Notes under the pieces: model-generated | What the model was told of the DNA's origin: nothing | Databases searched by the model: none | Seen by the model: the letters and a program-made list of their open reading frames with translations, nothing else | Assembly (NCBI RefSeq): GCF_012273895.1 | Contig: NW_024045132.1 | Coordinates: 62,001 to 126,000, forward strand | DNA length: 64,000 bases | Reading direction: 5' to 3' | From: Zerene cesonia | Lineage: Eukaryota > Arthropoda > Insecta > Lepidoptera > Pieridae | Program-made: the position numbers and the translations under genes | In this document: positions 1 through 12,601 of the stretch, piece after piece | Layout: each line of letters opens with the position of its first letter | How positions within the stretch are numbered: position 1 is the stretch's first letter

Positions 1-256
1 ATTCAAGTGCTACGAAATGTTGATTTGTGAAAATTACTATTGAATATTCTACAGACTCTATAATGAAAAGTTGTTTTCCTCACATTTTTCAATAATTTCA
101 TTGATGAAGGTGATTGACAACGGAGAATCATTTGCATAATTAGCTTGTTCGGGTGGTTGACCAATTTCAAGTCGCTTTGTAATGCGTTTATGGAATATCT
201 TGAACAACTAATCAATAAATGTGACACCAGACTTTTGGGCGTCCATAGTTAACATC
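1..256. other. Intergenic AT-rich sequence
   Basis: No gene is recognised. A 74-codon minus-strand open frame here has no recognisable domain and the base composition of the surrounding non-coding DNA. The last 12 bases (245-256) form the left target-site duplication of the SINE that follows. Confidence 0.5.
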
Positions 257-462
257 CGCCTCCTTGGTACAGTGGTTAACGCGTGAGCGTAGAACCGAGG
301 GGTCCTGGGTTCAATTCCCGGTGGGGACGCACAAAAAAAAAATGTCTCGGTCTGGCAGGACACAGAAGGCTGATCACCTACTTGTCCGTAAAGAAAATCG
401 ATCAGTGAAACAGATGTACATCATCTGCCCCATACCCCACTAGGGGACACGGGACTTCACTT
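257..462 (+). mobile_element. tRNA-headed SINE, full length, with target-site duplication
   Basis: A short non-autonomous retroelement, copied by a LINE reverse transcriptase and transcribed by RNA polymerase III. The head carries an A-box-like TGGTACAGTGG (near 264-275) and a B-box-like GGGTTCAATTCCC (near 307-320). An internal A-run near 333-342 separates head from body. The body ends in GGGGACACGGGACTTCACT. The 12-base word ATAGTTAACATC occurs immediately before (245-256) and just after (463-474) the element, a perfect target-site duplication that fixes both ends. Two other copies lie at 34583-34770 and 55112-55270. The copy at 55112 differs from this one at only a handful of positions, so the family has been active recently. 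Confidence 0.85.
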
Positions 463-474
463 ATAGTTAACATC

Positions 475-2376
475 GTCAAATTACATATCGTTAATAATCG
501 TTTAAACAATTTTTAAATTAAATTCAATATGTATGCATCATTAATTCTTTCATCTTTGTCTTTTGTCCTCTTACAAACGACAGTAGCACATATGAACAGA
601 ATGGTATATAGTATATTTATATTATTCAGTACAGTTTTGAAAGTAATAACCAAAATATATTAAATATCCACTCGAAATTACAACAGAAAGCGGGATTTTA
701 ACATGTGTCTATCGCGTAAACAAATCCAAGCAGCCAACTGGAGTTCTTACGAACCCGTTAAATATTAAAAGGGCCTGTCCCGACCCGCCCTAAACTGATT
801 TTTTATTTCGAAAGGTAAATTAAACAAAAATACAATGCTGTATTTAGAGCGATTAATTCTTTAAAAAAGAATCTTCAAACATTATTAGAATTATTTGTTT
901 TAACTGTGACATGAACAAATTTTTTTAAAGCAGATGTGTCAGTAAGAAGGAAGATATTAAAATAATGACACTGCGCGTATAGAGACTTCGTGTAACGCTT
1001 AATTCTAGTTCGCATCTAAGGCGGTTATAATAAAAAGATAGTAGAAGCAGGATTTCCGTGGTTCAAAATAAACGAGTCTCATAACTTGGCCGCAATTGCT
1101 GGTATTTCTCAACAGCTGGGAAGCGACTTTAACTCTAATTAACCACCAGTCGTACTGCTTATTTTAAATGTTTAATTTAGGCCTGCTGTTCATTCGTTTC
1201 TTGATATTAAATCAAATGATAGTTTTTTTGTATAAATGTTTATAGACATAAAAAATAACTCGTGTAAACCTAAAGATCAGAAATTTGCCATCAATAACTT
1301 AACAAGTACTTCGTAACAAATAGATTAAACGTGACAAATTATAGTCTATATATATATAATCAAAATAGTCAAAGATTTTAATATTGTTCATAAAAAAATT
1401 CAATTGATTATGAAAAATTGGTAATCAAGGTAATATTCATATGATTGACACAAAATATATAAAATAAGAACCATAAAATAATAAATTGTATTAAAATATC
1501 CGCGCACCTCTATGAAGTATAATAACAAAAAATATAATATACATTTATAATTAAAATAAGTAGACAAACAAATCCCTTTTTTCTATGAAAAAATTCCTAT
1601 TATTGCTCGATTCCTATATTGCTTTTCCTATTAGTAAGCGAGTGCGGATTGGATAGAACACTACAATTTATTCCAGAAATTCTTTATAACAAATATTTGG
1701 TACCACGGATAAATATAAAAGTGAAATATCACCAAGTAATACGCAAATCAACACCGTGACAAAACGGATGAAATACATTTTAATTCCGTCCTTATTTAAA
1801 TAGGAGGACTCTTATTAAGGCAAATTGGGTGATTGTTATAATTAGTGCGATATCGCTCGACTTTCAAAGAAGCATCATATTCAAGTTAAATAATGATGAT
1901 CATCAATTTTCAAGAATCTCTTAAAGAATTTGGAGTTCTGTATAAAATGAGATAATAAAGAAAGGCGGAGGGTTGGTGTAAGACTGGGATTTCTTTTGAA
2001 ATACGTATTCAATTTTTAAGGGAATAAATGTTATATCATGTATATCAACATTATATTATGTTTTTTTACTTAACTTGTATTTATTGGAATTGTTACGGAC
2101 CACTACTATTAAATATAACATATATTGATATTAAATATTATACCATAATCAAAATGTTTACAAGAACTATTAAGACCATTGTTGTAAATAACTATCTTAA
2201 ATAACAATAAAGTTTAAAGTTCCGAAATTAGCTCAATCATGAAAGCGTTTCGCTAGCTATGCAAAGTTTGTTTCGGAGGGAACAAGACTTGATAAGCAAT
2301 CCGCTTACCTTGTATATTTTGAGTAGGCTACATATAATAAAGTATTACCTAGAACACGTAGATGGATTTTGATTGA
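475..2376. other. Intergenic, no gene seen
   Basis: AT-rich unique sequence with short T and A runs. No open frame of convincing coding character, RNA gene or recognisable repeat was seen. Confidence 0.6.
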
Positions 2377-2695
2377 TTTTTTTTTATATCATAGTGGACA
2401 AATGATCTGGTGGTTCGCCTGATGGTAAGCCATCACCACCGCCCATGAACATTTGCATAGGTAGTGCCTCTGTGGATGCGCTGCCCGCTATTAAGGGATG
2501 GGGCAAAAGAAAGGATTGACGATTGGAAACAATGATTGGGACGGATGAAGAAAAGGAAACGGGCCTCTGGCTCCCCCAATCACCGTACGAAACATAGTGG
2601 CATGCCGCTATTTCACGCCGGTTTTCTGTGTGGGTGTGGTATTTCCCCGGTGCGAGTTGTCCTAATTCGTGCCGAAGCGTGCTTGACTCCCACAT
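2377..2695 (-). mobile_element. Metulj-like SINE, near full length
   Basis: Read on the minus strand, it starts with the family's TGGGAGTCAAGCACGCTTCGG-type head, passes the GCCGGCGTGAAAT and CCGTTTCCTTTTC segments, and ends with GGTGATGGCTTACCATCAGGCG, the ACCACCAG motif and an A tail (the T run at 2377-2385 on the plus strand). The 103-codon open frame across it is a by-product of the SINE, since the same peptide recurs in other copies. It belongs to the 3' variant containing a GCGCTGCCC-type module, like the copies at 43225 and 56726. The name Metulj is from memory of the Heliconius family and is an inference. Confidence 0.82.
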
Positions 2696-4548
2696 ATGAA
2701 ATGGATTTATGACGGCTACTAAAAATTTTTACGAAGTCTTCGGTAAATTGCAGTCACATCTTAGTCCCGTCACGTGTTAAAGGTTTAGTAACCTTCACTG
2801 TCAATCTCTTTGGTTCCCATGTAGAGATACAGGTCTATGTCATCATATATATTTTGAAGACGTTCGAACGGGGCATGTTATATCTAAAAACAAAGAATCT
2901 AAAAAAGAAGTGCACAATTAATTGTATCGTTTAAATTATTATGATACTCAAGGTTAATTTGATAAGACGAAATTTGAGAATATAAAATAGATTTTCCGCC
3001 TTTTTTGTTTTCGAACGGAACTATAAGTTAATTACTTTCGAATTTTATTTGTATTTTTTTTAATTTTAATTTCTTACATTTACGAAGATGATGAAGAAAC
3101 TTTTTTGTTTATACCTGTAAGCCTATATGTTATATGTTACAAATTTACTTTTTATATATAATGAAACTAATCTATCTAACAACCTGCAAAGGCTCACTAA
3201 ATACTTTACTTGTTATAACATATTCAAAACGTATATTCACCTACATTTATATACAGATTTAAACGGGCTCTCATAAAGGGGCTTAATTCAATATCACAAT
3301 ACAAAAATACTACCTTACTCTGCGCTCCTACTAAGAATGTCTATATGAAATAACCCAATAACAATGCGCGACTCCGGGCATTTCACTCCGAATTCCATGC
3401 GTTACAGTCACATGTCCGACATCCTCACAAATACAAAATTATTTAATTCAGCTAAGAATACGAAGACACAATTAACACCAAACTAAAACCCAGAACTAAT
3501 GTCAAGCATGTATAGGTATAGTAAATGTATATAAACTCACTGACGATCAATTCCATAAACGAGTGTGTAACTCACGAGTAGTTATAGTCATCGAGGTAAA
3601 TGGATGGGATAGAGCAGGTGCCAAAGTACACAAATTAATATTCAGCTCCTATATCACCTTCCCGCACCTGCCATGTTGATTCAGTCTGCATTATCAGCTA
3701 ACACAAGTCCTACAGAAATGCATTAGTGAATTACCCACAGCACGGCACAATGTTACTGCGTAAATTATGCTACGACTAAGTGTTTCGGATTAGGCATTTG
3801 CAGTTACTGTAATAGGGGGATTTATTGTGTATGAGGGTATTTGCTAATGCGTTTGTTGGGTGATTAAAGGACGCTATGATATATCTTTATATGGTGATAA
3901 ACAAAAAACAGTTTCATATAGATGTCAGGAGACAATAAGATAAGCAGATTTACAATTTTGTGAATGCGTTATACTGAACCAGTACATTTTATATTCGATA
4001 TAGCTTATAGCAATGTTTTTGTAGGTTCTCATTATTAATTACATTGAATACTCTGTATTGAATTATTTGTGACAGTAAGTAATACTTAATGAGGTAAATA
4101 TATGGGACGAAATTTATGGGCCTATATTTATTTTAACAAGTTCGATGTTTATGTACCAGAAGTCAATTTAATTCGTACTAGCGGTTTGCCCTAGCTTTTC
4201 CCATACACTTTTAATCATACACACATAATTTTGCTTATCTCTTTCGGAGTTCAATATTATGTATGTATTTTGCAGTTTCAATAACAAAGGACACATAAAT
4301 ATTAAGAAATTGGAATCCTATGCATTTAATTCACATAACCTCAAAAAGTAAATAGATAAAGTTAAAATAAACTTGCATAGAAGTGTATAATATAAGTATT
4401 CATATGAATTACTTTTTTAAAACTTAAATACACAGGTAAGTATTAGTTTTGTAAGGTAGTATTTTTCATTGCATTATTACGGTAACACTTAACGCTGACC
4501 TTGTAACCTCTTAGGTGTGACATCGTTCAAGACAAAAAGTACTCGAAT
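2696..4548. other. Intergenic, no gene seen
   Basis: AT-rich unique sequence running up to the assembly gap. A somewhat less AT-rich patch lies at about 3360-3760, but no gene, RNA or repeat is recognisable. Confidence 0.55.
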
Positions 4549-5548
4549 NNNNNNNNNNNNNNNNNNNNNNNNNNNNNNNNNNNNNNNNNNNNNNNNNNNN
4601 NNNNNNNNNNNNNNNNNNNNNNNNNNNNNNNNNNNNNNNNNNNNNNNNNNNNNNNNNNNNNNNNNNNNNNNNNNNNNNNNNNNNNNNNNNNNNNNNNNNN
4701 NNNNNNNNNNNNNNNNNNNNNNNNNNNNNNNNNNNNNNNNNNNNNNNNNNNNNNNNNNNNNNNNNNNNNNNNNNNNNNNNNNNNNNNNNNNNNNNNNNNN
4801 NNNNNNNNNNNNNNNNNNNNNNNNNNNNNNNNNNNNNNNNNNNNNNNNNNNNNNNNNNNNNNNNNNNNNNNNNNNNNNNNNNNNNNNNNNNNNNNNNNNN
4901 NNNNNNNNNNNNNNNNNNNNNNNNNNNNNNNNNNNNNNNNNNNNNNNNNNNNNNNNNNNNNNNNNNNNNNNNNNNNNNNNNNNNNNNNNNNNNNNNNNNN
5001 NNNNNNNNNNNNNNNNNNNNNNNNNNNNNNNNNNNNNNNNNNNNNNNNNNNNNNNNNNNNNNNNNNNNNNNNNNNNNNNNNNNNNNNNNNNNNNNNNNNN
5101 NNNNNNNNNNNNNNNNNNNNNNNNNNNNNNNNNNNNNNNNNNNNNNNNNNNNNNNNNNNNNNNNNNNNNNNNNNNNNNNNNNNNNNNNNNNNNNNNNNNN
5201 NNNNNNNNNNNNNNNNNNNNNNNNNNNNNNNNNNNNNNNNNNNNNNNNNNNNNNNNNNNNNNNNNNNNNNNNNNNNNNNNNNNNNNNNNNNNNNNNNNNN
5301 NNNNNNNNNNNNNNNNNNNNNNNNNNNNNNNNNNNNNNNNNNNNNNNNNNNNNNNNNNNNNNNNNNNNNNNNNNNNNNNNNNNNNNNNNNNNNNNNNNNN
5401 NNNNNNNNNNNNNNNNNNNNNNNNNNNNNNNNNNNNNNNNNNNNNNNNNNNNNNNNNNNNNNNNNNNNNNNNNNNNNNNNNNNNNNNNNNNNNNNNNNNN
5501 NNNNNNNNNNNNNNNNNNNNNNNNNNNNNNNNNNNNNNNNNNNNNNNN
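4549..5548. other. Assembly gap of 1000 N
   Basis: Exactly 1000 undetermined bases, so this is probably a fixed-size placeholder and the true length is unknown. Open frames crossing it are artefacts. Confidence 0.98.
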
Positions 5549-5763
5549 CTTCTTTGAAAAAAGAAAAATGGATACGAATAAAATATTAATACAAACTACA
5601 ATAATGAATTTCAACATCACTACATGGTATAAAGTCGCGTCCCGCATCTGTCCCCATGTATTATCTTTAAAAACACATAACGGATATTTATATGGGGTTA
5701 TTTTCATAGATACAGTGATTTAAGAGAAAGGTTCATATGTATAATAATATCTATTAAGATACT

Positions 5764-5806
5764 TCGAATTTAACGCGTGCGAAGCCGCGAGCAAAAGGTA
5801 GTTTTA
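5764..5806 (+). mobile_element. Helitron 3' end remnant
   Basis: The motif ACGCGTGCGAAGCCGCGAGC followed by AAAAGGTAGT matches the 3' terminus of the lepidopteran Helitron variant found complete at 61614-61954, which ends GCGAAAAGCTAGT. Only the terminal part is recognised. Confidence 0.55.
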
Positions 5807-6119
5807 AATAAAATAAATTTTGACAAAACTAGAAACCTAAAAAAATAAAACTACCCAGAACAAACAACAGCTTGAGTATATAATTTTTTAAATTCCAACC
5901 AAGTCCTACGTGACATTATGTTGTTAATACATAGGTAATCACGAAACCACGCACTCTGTACTTGGGCGTAAGTACACATATAATACAAAAATACTGATGT
6001 ATATGCCGAAACAAATTAATTACGAATGAAATATGTATAACATTAAGTCACAGGAACAATAGAGTTTCAAAGATATTCTCATATCAACTAAAAATGAAGA
6101 CGTCTTAAGCTCTATACTT

Positions 6120-6440
6120 AAAATGGTGTCAGAAGTTCAATTTCCTCGTGTTTTCATTCTATTTGGCTGTTACGAAGCGACTCAGGTTTTCCTCTGTCAC
6201 ATTAAATTGGACAAGCTAATTTCGTCTCCTGCGGCCAAGGTAGGTAACGGCTTACGTACGCGGCTAAGCTCTATTGCAGCCATAGCAATTAGTTGCTGGC
6301 GTCAGTTGGTAAATATTAACACTGGTAATTGTACCCTGAACGTCAGCTCCCTCGATGTTCGTTACAGTGCCCACTTGCAACCTGAATACAAATGAATCTA
6401 TTATCTGAAAGAGAGCTGATAGTGGATCGGCTCTGATGTC
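6120..6440. other. GC-richer unique island, possible regulatory element
   Basis: Base composition is clearly less AT-rich than the flanks, with several CpGs (for example GCTTACGTACGCGGCTAAGC near 6249-6268). Overlapping open frames on both strands encode nothing recognisable. It may be conserved non-coding sequence or an exon of a non-coding RNA. This is a composition-based guess only. Confidence 0.25.
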
Positions 6441-7179
6441 ACGCGCGCTCATGTGTGTTGGGGTATTAATGTTCAGGCAAATAACAAAACAGTTGTTTGC
6501 GATTTGGATAATTTTCAGATTACTTTGTTTGTTGTTTAGCTCAGACTTTATTTTTAGATTATCGTGTATTTTTGAATGTAACAGCAGCCAAATTTTAAAT
6601 GGTTTAGATCTAAAAAACCACACACACTTTCATTTTGCCTACGTTTATTATTTTCTTTGATATCATAATGTACAGAATTAGTATCCTTCCTGACTATATG
6701 CCATTTACTCATAAACCACAAACTATATTATAATGTTATTACAGTCGTATCAGTTATTAGTTAAACAAAGTCATATAAGTTTTACACTTCCATTATTATA
6801 TCATGCTGCATTTGTTTTTTTTTTCCTTTTCACTATTCCTTTCGTGTTAAATAAATTCGAACGTATTCCAAATGGGCGAAGTTCGTTTCGAATTCACGCC
6901 AAAATGAACATTTTTCTTTTTCAATATGTTATCCCCAAATATAGTTAGTACGGGGCTATTAAAGGAATAAAGCAATAACAACTTCATTTTTTTTTTTTAA
7001 TTTCCCTGAGCAACGAAATATTATTGTTTTATGTAGAACTGTTTAATGCCAAAATAAATTACGCTTTAACAATCGGATTACTTTATATAATGATATTATT
7101 GATTGATGTAAATAAAGCAGCTGCCAAAAATTATTTAAGTTCCAGCTTTTATATTTAGATATTTCATGCGCAATGTTAT

Positions 7180-7530
7180 ACAGGCGACAGACTGAAATTG
7201 GAACAAAAAGGCCCCTTTAAATGGGTCAAGTGAGACTTTTGAAACGTTTCGCTCTGAAGAAGACCATGAAATATGAATTGAATGTTAGTGAAACTCGCAG
7301 TTTTTTGTTAGTTCGTGTGTTTTGTGAAAAGCGAAGCTTAACAAAAATTATACATTGGAATGCGAAGTCCCTTCCCTGTTCCTTCGTGAGCCACAGTCAA
7401 AATCAGGACCGTTCTAAACAGAGATTTTTGTTGACCTACACCGAAGATCGATTTAAAACTCCTAGTGATATACTGTTTCAAAAAACATTTATGATATCTT
7501 TAAAAGGTCTTACATTTATAAATTCGTAAT
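7180..7530. other. Unique island with 102-codon open frame, unassigned
   Basis: A plus-strand open frame at 7221-7529 (102 codons) lies in less AT-rich sequence. Its peptide is basic, shows no domain, signal peptide or repeat, and no splice context supports it. It is more likely conserved or neutral non-coding DNA than a gene. It lies downstream of the LRR gene's 3' end. Confidence 0.2.
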
Positions 7531-8090
7531 ACTGAGACATGAAAGGTATAATGTAATACTTAGCTAATTTAGTACAAACAGTAAAGCGCATTTTATTTTC
7601 TAAGGATAGGTTTCTATCAGTAATCGTAATCTTTATGCTTAGAATATAATCCTGGATTCGATACCATATGCATTAGCTTATTTCTCGAGGGCGCAGCACT
7701 TATGTGTCAATTAACATAATTGTCCTCGGATCGCCTCCGCAGCTTGACGTCATACCAATCAATGTTTGTTGGGGGCTTATGTCGATTACCTAATCTCATG
7801 ATAGCTGTACACATGAGCGTACAATAATAACATATTGCCTTACTTTGGATCGATCATAGAGCGTATTAGCTCTAGATTATGAACCCCACTTTTGTATACA
7901 TTGTGAAAAATAATTAGCCTTTTTGGATTTCAGAATACTATTTATTTAATTTTCTCTTAATATGATGTTGAGTATTCAATTTATGACTTTGTTAATGTTG
8001 TTTTAAATAGATGGAAGGATTAAAGTTCCATTCATAATGAATTGGTACCAAGAAGTGAGGTAAAAATAAAAGATGTTTTTGAGCAACAAT

Positions 8091-8128
8091 TTTATTAACT
8101 TTTTCTAATAGTATTAAATAATTTTATT
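8091..8128 (-). promoter_or_regulatory. Candidate polyadenylation signals of the LRR gene
   Basis: On the minus strand, AATAAA hexamers lie at 8128-8123 and 8096-8091, about 130 and 165 bases after the stop codon at 8264-8262. They are the first AATAAA hexamers I see 3' of the gene. Which is used is unknown, and AATAAA is common in such AT-rich DNA. Confidence 0.45.
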
Positions 8129-8261
8129 TTTCTACCTATTTACGAACATTATGCGCTAAAATACGCTTTCACTAGATTCTAAAGCAAGCAAGCTTTTACT
8201 ATGAAGTGGTACAATTTTAATATTAATAAAATAATTGTCATAAAACTGTGCTAGTCTATAT

Positions 8262-11200
8262 CTATTTTATTTTATCTAAAGATATATTGCGGTTTTTTGT
8301 CATCCCTAGTAAAATGTTATCGGTCGATGCCGTGGTAGAACTTTGTAGAATATCTTCTTTACTGTGCATTGAATGATAATCATTCATTTCTGACCATGCC
8401 GGGTCAGACTTTGCTATTCTTTTCCTTTCTTTTATTTTAGTATACAATAATACTGAAACCATTACAAAAAATACAACAACGCCTAATGAACAACCCACTA
8501 TTAATCCCAGACGCCTATTCAAAATAGATGATATTTTAAAAACTTTGTTATTTTTCATTTTAACTGTGAGCGGTTTTTTAAAAGTATTAAAGGAAACGCA
8601 TTCACTTGAAGTAGATTGTGTTATATCTATTGCTGCAATGCTACGATTCATTTTTAGAAGGGTATTGAAGTTAAAGTCCGTTTTATTCAGTTTTATGTCT
8701 TCTTCAACCAGTTCACCCACGGGTGGGTATTCGTATATAACTAATACACAAACAATATAATTCATATTATTGTGTAATTCGTCTAAAGAGGTTGAAGTTT
8801 CACTTGTGTCTATAAACTTTGAATACACCTAAAATATAAAATAATATAAATATCTGCGTTCAAGTATGACCCAATGGAATATACATCAACATTTACTCTT
8901 CTCACTTACCTCAGAAGTATCATCGTCGTCGTAATACATAATTTGTAAAGCTTTTATAGATGTCCGATTTCTTATAAACCAGGACACAGAAACTGAATTA
9001 TCGTTATGCTTATCAACTGATACTTGAGCGATCTGTGGAAAATTACATTTTCCGTTTGGGTATTCATCGTTAAGGCATTTTACGGTGTTAGGGCTTATTA
9101 TTTTAGGGTGATCCTGAATCCAGGTCCAAGTGTTGTTTTTTTGACATCGACATGTAATAGTATTATCTGAAATAAAAGAAATTGCTTTATAATTTGCCTT
9201 TTCTTCCACAACCTAATAATATATTTATCTGTATTTATATTTACCTTCTATAGATATATCTTTTACGTGATTTTCTATAGAATTTAATAATTCTATCGGT
9301 ATATTTTGAAGTTTATTATGCTGTAGATCTACTTCAACGATTTTATTTAAATTTTTAAATGCTGTGGCTGATATATACTTTATATTATTGTGTCCTAAAT
9401 AAAGAACTGTAAGTTCTTTTAAATGAATTAAATCATCGTTCAATATATTTTGTAATTTGTTATATGAAAGATCTAAAAGTTTTAAATTCCGTAAATCTTC
9501 ATCAAATGAGTCCATTGATTCGATATTATTGTGAGAAAGGCATAAAGCATTTAATTTAACAAGTCCACGGAAATTACTTGTTTTTAGATGAGTAATTCGA
9601 TTGTAGCTCAAGTCCAAATTCTCCAAATAATTTAATTTTGAAAAAGGACTTATTGAAAGACGCCTTATTTTATTATATTTTAAGTATAGATGCTGTAAGC
9701 TTTGAAGAAGTTCAAAATTTATGTCCTCGACGTTTGTTAGATTCGTTGTACAGATGTGCAATTCGTATAAATTAGCAATCAATATGTTTTCATTTATATT
9801 TTTAGGAATGGTCCAAGTGAATGATGGGTTCTTACTTATATCTATGTTAATAAGAGATATACCCAGTCTTTTAAATGAAAATAAAAAATCGAAATGAACT
9901 AAATGATTATTGGAAATATTTATATTTTGGATGCTAGGAAAATTTTCAAGTATATTGTTCGGCAAATGATCTAGCCTGTTGCAGCTAATATCAAGCAATA
10001 GCAATTCTTCAAATATTATTCTTTTCCTACATGAGATTAATTGAATTTCATTTTTTCGCAGTATCAGATATTTAAGATTCATTAATTTTTCAAATCCACT
10101 TAATTCTATTTTAGGTAGCAAGTTTTCAGAAAAGTCTAGTGTTTCTACCATTGTAAAATTATGAAACGTGTTGTATGGTACATAATCTAAAAAATTATTA
10201 CTAACATTCAGCTCGGAAACAGAATTAATTGGTCCAAATAGATTTGACGGAATTGTGCTGATAATATTTTGTGCAACGTTGAATCTATGCAAATTTTTGT
10301 TATACGTAAATGTCCCTTCTATTATTTGTTCAATATTACAATGCTCTAAAAATAGTATTTCCAATAAAGGCAACTGTGCAAAGGCTTCTACTGGCAAATA
10401 ATCAAGAATGTTGTGAGATAAAGACAAGAACTTTAATCCAGGTATATCCAGAGTTAAAAGATCATTCGATTTTAGAAAATTGTTACTAAGCGATAATATT
10501 TTGAGGTTGTTAAGGTTTTGAAAAGTTCCATTTTCGATAACTTGAATTTCGCAATTATCTAAATGAAGCGAGCTGAGTGGTAATTGTTGAAAAAGTGATT
10601 TGTACAGTATTTTAAGGGGATTAAATGACAAATTAAGACTTCTTAATTTTTTTAGATGTTCAAATGCCATTTCGTAAACAAAATTTATTTTATTGTATGA
10701 GAGATCCAAATCTTCTAGCTCAAGCAAACCGAAAAAAGTGAAGCTTGTAACGTTGCGTATATTATTGTGTTGTAAATCTAAATAGCGAGCAGATATTAAG
10801 CGTTGAAATGAAAAATCATTTATTATTGATATTTCATTTTCTCCAAGTTCCAAACGAGTTAAATAGGATAAGTTTCCAAATGTTTGTTTAGTTATAAACT
10901 TTATTTGGTTGTCTTTCAGTGTGAGATGATACAATTTATCTTGTGATTCAAAATTATTTACTGAAGTCAACCTATTCGAGTGTATGTAAAGAGATAGAAG
11001 GTTGAAATTAGTTTTTGGCAAAATATTTTGAACATCAATAAGTTTATTATTATTTAATGAAATGTGTTTTAAATTTAATAACTTTGTAAATGTTTGTGAC
11101 TCAATAAAACTTATTTCATTATGATCTAAATATAAAGACTCAACTTTAACTAAATTAAGAAAAAGGTTTCTACTTAAAAAAGTGAGTTTATTATCATTGA

Positions 11201-12601
11201 GCTTAATTTCTTTTAATTCTGCTAAACTTTTGAATGTGCTATTATTTATCGCTATAAAATTATTATTGTCTAGTCTTAAAATTGCTAAATTCTTATTTTT
11301 CATTAGAATGCTATGTGGCACTTGATTTAAATAGTTAAAGTCTAATCGCAGTTCTACTAATTTTACTAAGTCACTAAAACTCTCACTATGAATGTTACTT
11401 ATGCAATTCTTATCTAAGTGTAATATACTAATCTTCGTTGAATTAAGAAATGAATCTATTGGCACTTCTAGTATATTATTATTACTTAGTAAAATTTTCG
11501 TTAAAGATGGCATACCACAGATGAGACCATTTATGTGGTGCAAGTGATTATGACTCAAATTAATAAATTCCATTAATTTGTTATTTTGAAATAAATTGCT
11601 GTTAAGAATTTTGATTCGATTATAGCTTAAATCAATAGATTTCAAATTAACCAAAGAATAAAATGCACGGTAATGAATATTCACAATGAAATTAAAATGA
11701 AACGATAGCATCGACAGGGACGGACTAAATTTAAGGCAGTCTTCTGAAATAAATTCAAAATTATTGGAATTTAAATCTAAATACTCTAATGATTTCAACC
11801 CAGTGTATTCAATATCAGGAAAGGAGGAAATTTCGTTCCATGACAGCCTCAATGTTTGAAGTAATTTTAAATTAGCAATTGGTATTATGGGAAATGAGGT
11901 TAAATTGTTTTCACTTAAATCGATATCTGTTATAGTACTTTCCAAGCCAGAGAATGCCTTGTCTGCAATGTGTTGAATCATATTGCCTTTCATATTAAGT
12001 TTCAATAAAGGAAGTCCATAAAAACTATAGTTTGGTATTTCTTCGATATAGTTTGAAGTAAATTCTATAGAAAGCAGTTTGTGCATGCCAGAGAGAGCTT
12101 TTTGTGGTATTAACTTAACTTTGCTAGATACAATGCTTATGGTTTCAAGGCACTTTTTTAATGGCACAAATGCTTCATCGTTAACTTCTTTTAAGCTTGA
12201 ACGCGAAATATGTACGTGTTTGATACATGTGTTCTGTGGTATTATAAATGGTCCCAATTTTTCTTCACTGCTATCCAAGTCGTATATTGAAAAAGTATGG
12301 ATGAACGTCAAACTTTGGAGTGCATTACTTATGTCTTTTAATGACGTGTCTTGACAGTCAAGGAAAACATCTGAAATAATTAAATGAATTAAAATTAATT
12401 TGCAATTGAAAGCCTGTTCGAAAAGAGGTTTTTCTTACCATTTTCAAACTTATAACAGAGGCACTTGTCACTTTTCATTAAGTCCGGGCACCCCAGGGTA
12501 TTTTTAATTCGGAAAATTGACAGGAAAACCAAGAGAAATGGAGTAATTCGAAAAACATTATGCTCATTTTTCCTTTCCACGACCCATAAAATGTTTTTCA
12601 T
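8262..12601 (-). CDS. LRR-FN3 single-pass cell-surface receptor, chaoptin-like, four coding exons
   Basis: Exons on the minus strand: 12601-12439, 12370-9245, 9166-8910 and 8828-8262. Introns are 68, 78 and 81 bp, with GT/AG ends and phases 1, 1 and 0. The summed CDS is 4113 nt, or 1370 residues. The ATG at 12601 has A at -3 and precedes a hydrophobic signal core (residues about 19-30). An LRR N-cap follows (Cys38, 47, 49, 60), then about 41 repeats of 22-28 residues (LxxLxLxxNxI pattern, about 98-1092), and an LRR C-cap (Cys1102, 1104, 1127, 1137). Next come a fibronectin III domain (about 1139-1220, with SVSVSW and the NYIVCV tyrosine corner), a transmembrane helix (about 1289-1312), a basic KIKERKR stop-transfer and a 58-residue Ser/Thr-rich tail. 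There is no TIR domain, so it is not a Toll receptor. The family is known for adhesion and neuronal recognition. Repeat number resembles chaoptin, but chaoptin is GPI-anchored. Partner and function are unknown. The four-exon model is well supported; the orthologue name is not. Confidence 0.9.

Noticed and set aside
2384..2695. 103-codon protein beginning MWESSTLRHELGQ
   Set aside because: The same peptide pieces recur in several SINE copies (23067, 56812), so it is repeat-derived.
4511..5707. Long open frames on both strands across 4511-5707
   Set aside because: They are open only because the 1000 N contain no stop codons.
12079..12354. Plus-strand open frame antisense to the LRR exon
   Set aside because: It mirrors the strongly supported minus-strand coding exon and has no features of its own.
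8262..12601. LRR gene as a Toll receptor
   Set aside because: The cytoplasmic tail is only 58 residues and has no TIR domain; an FN3 domain precedes the membrane helix.
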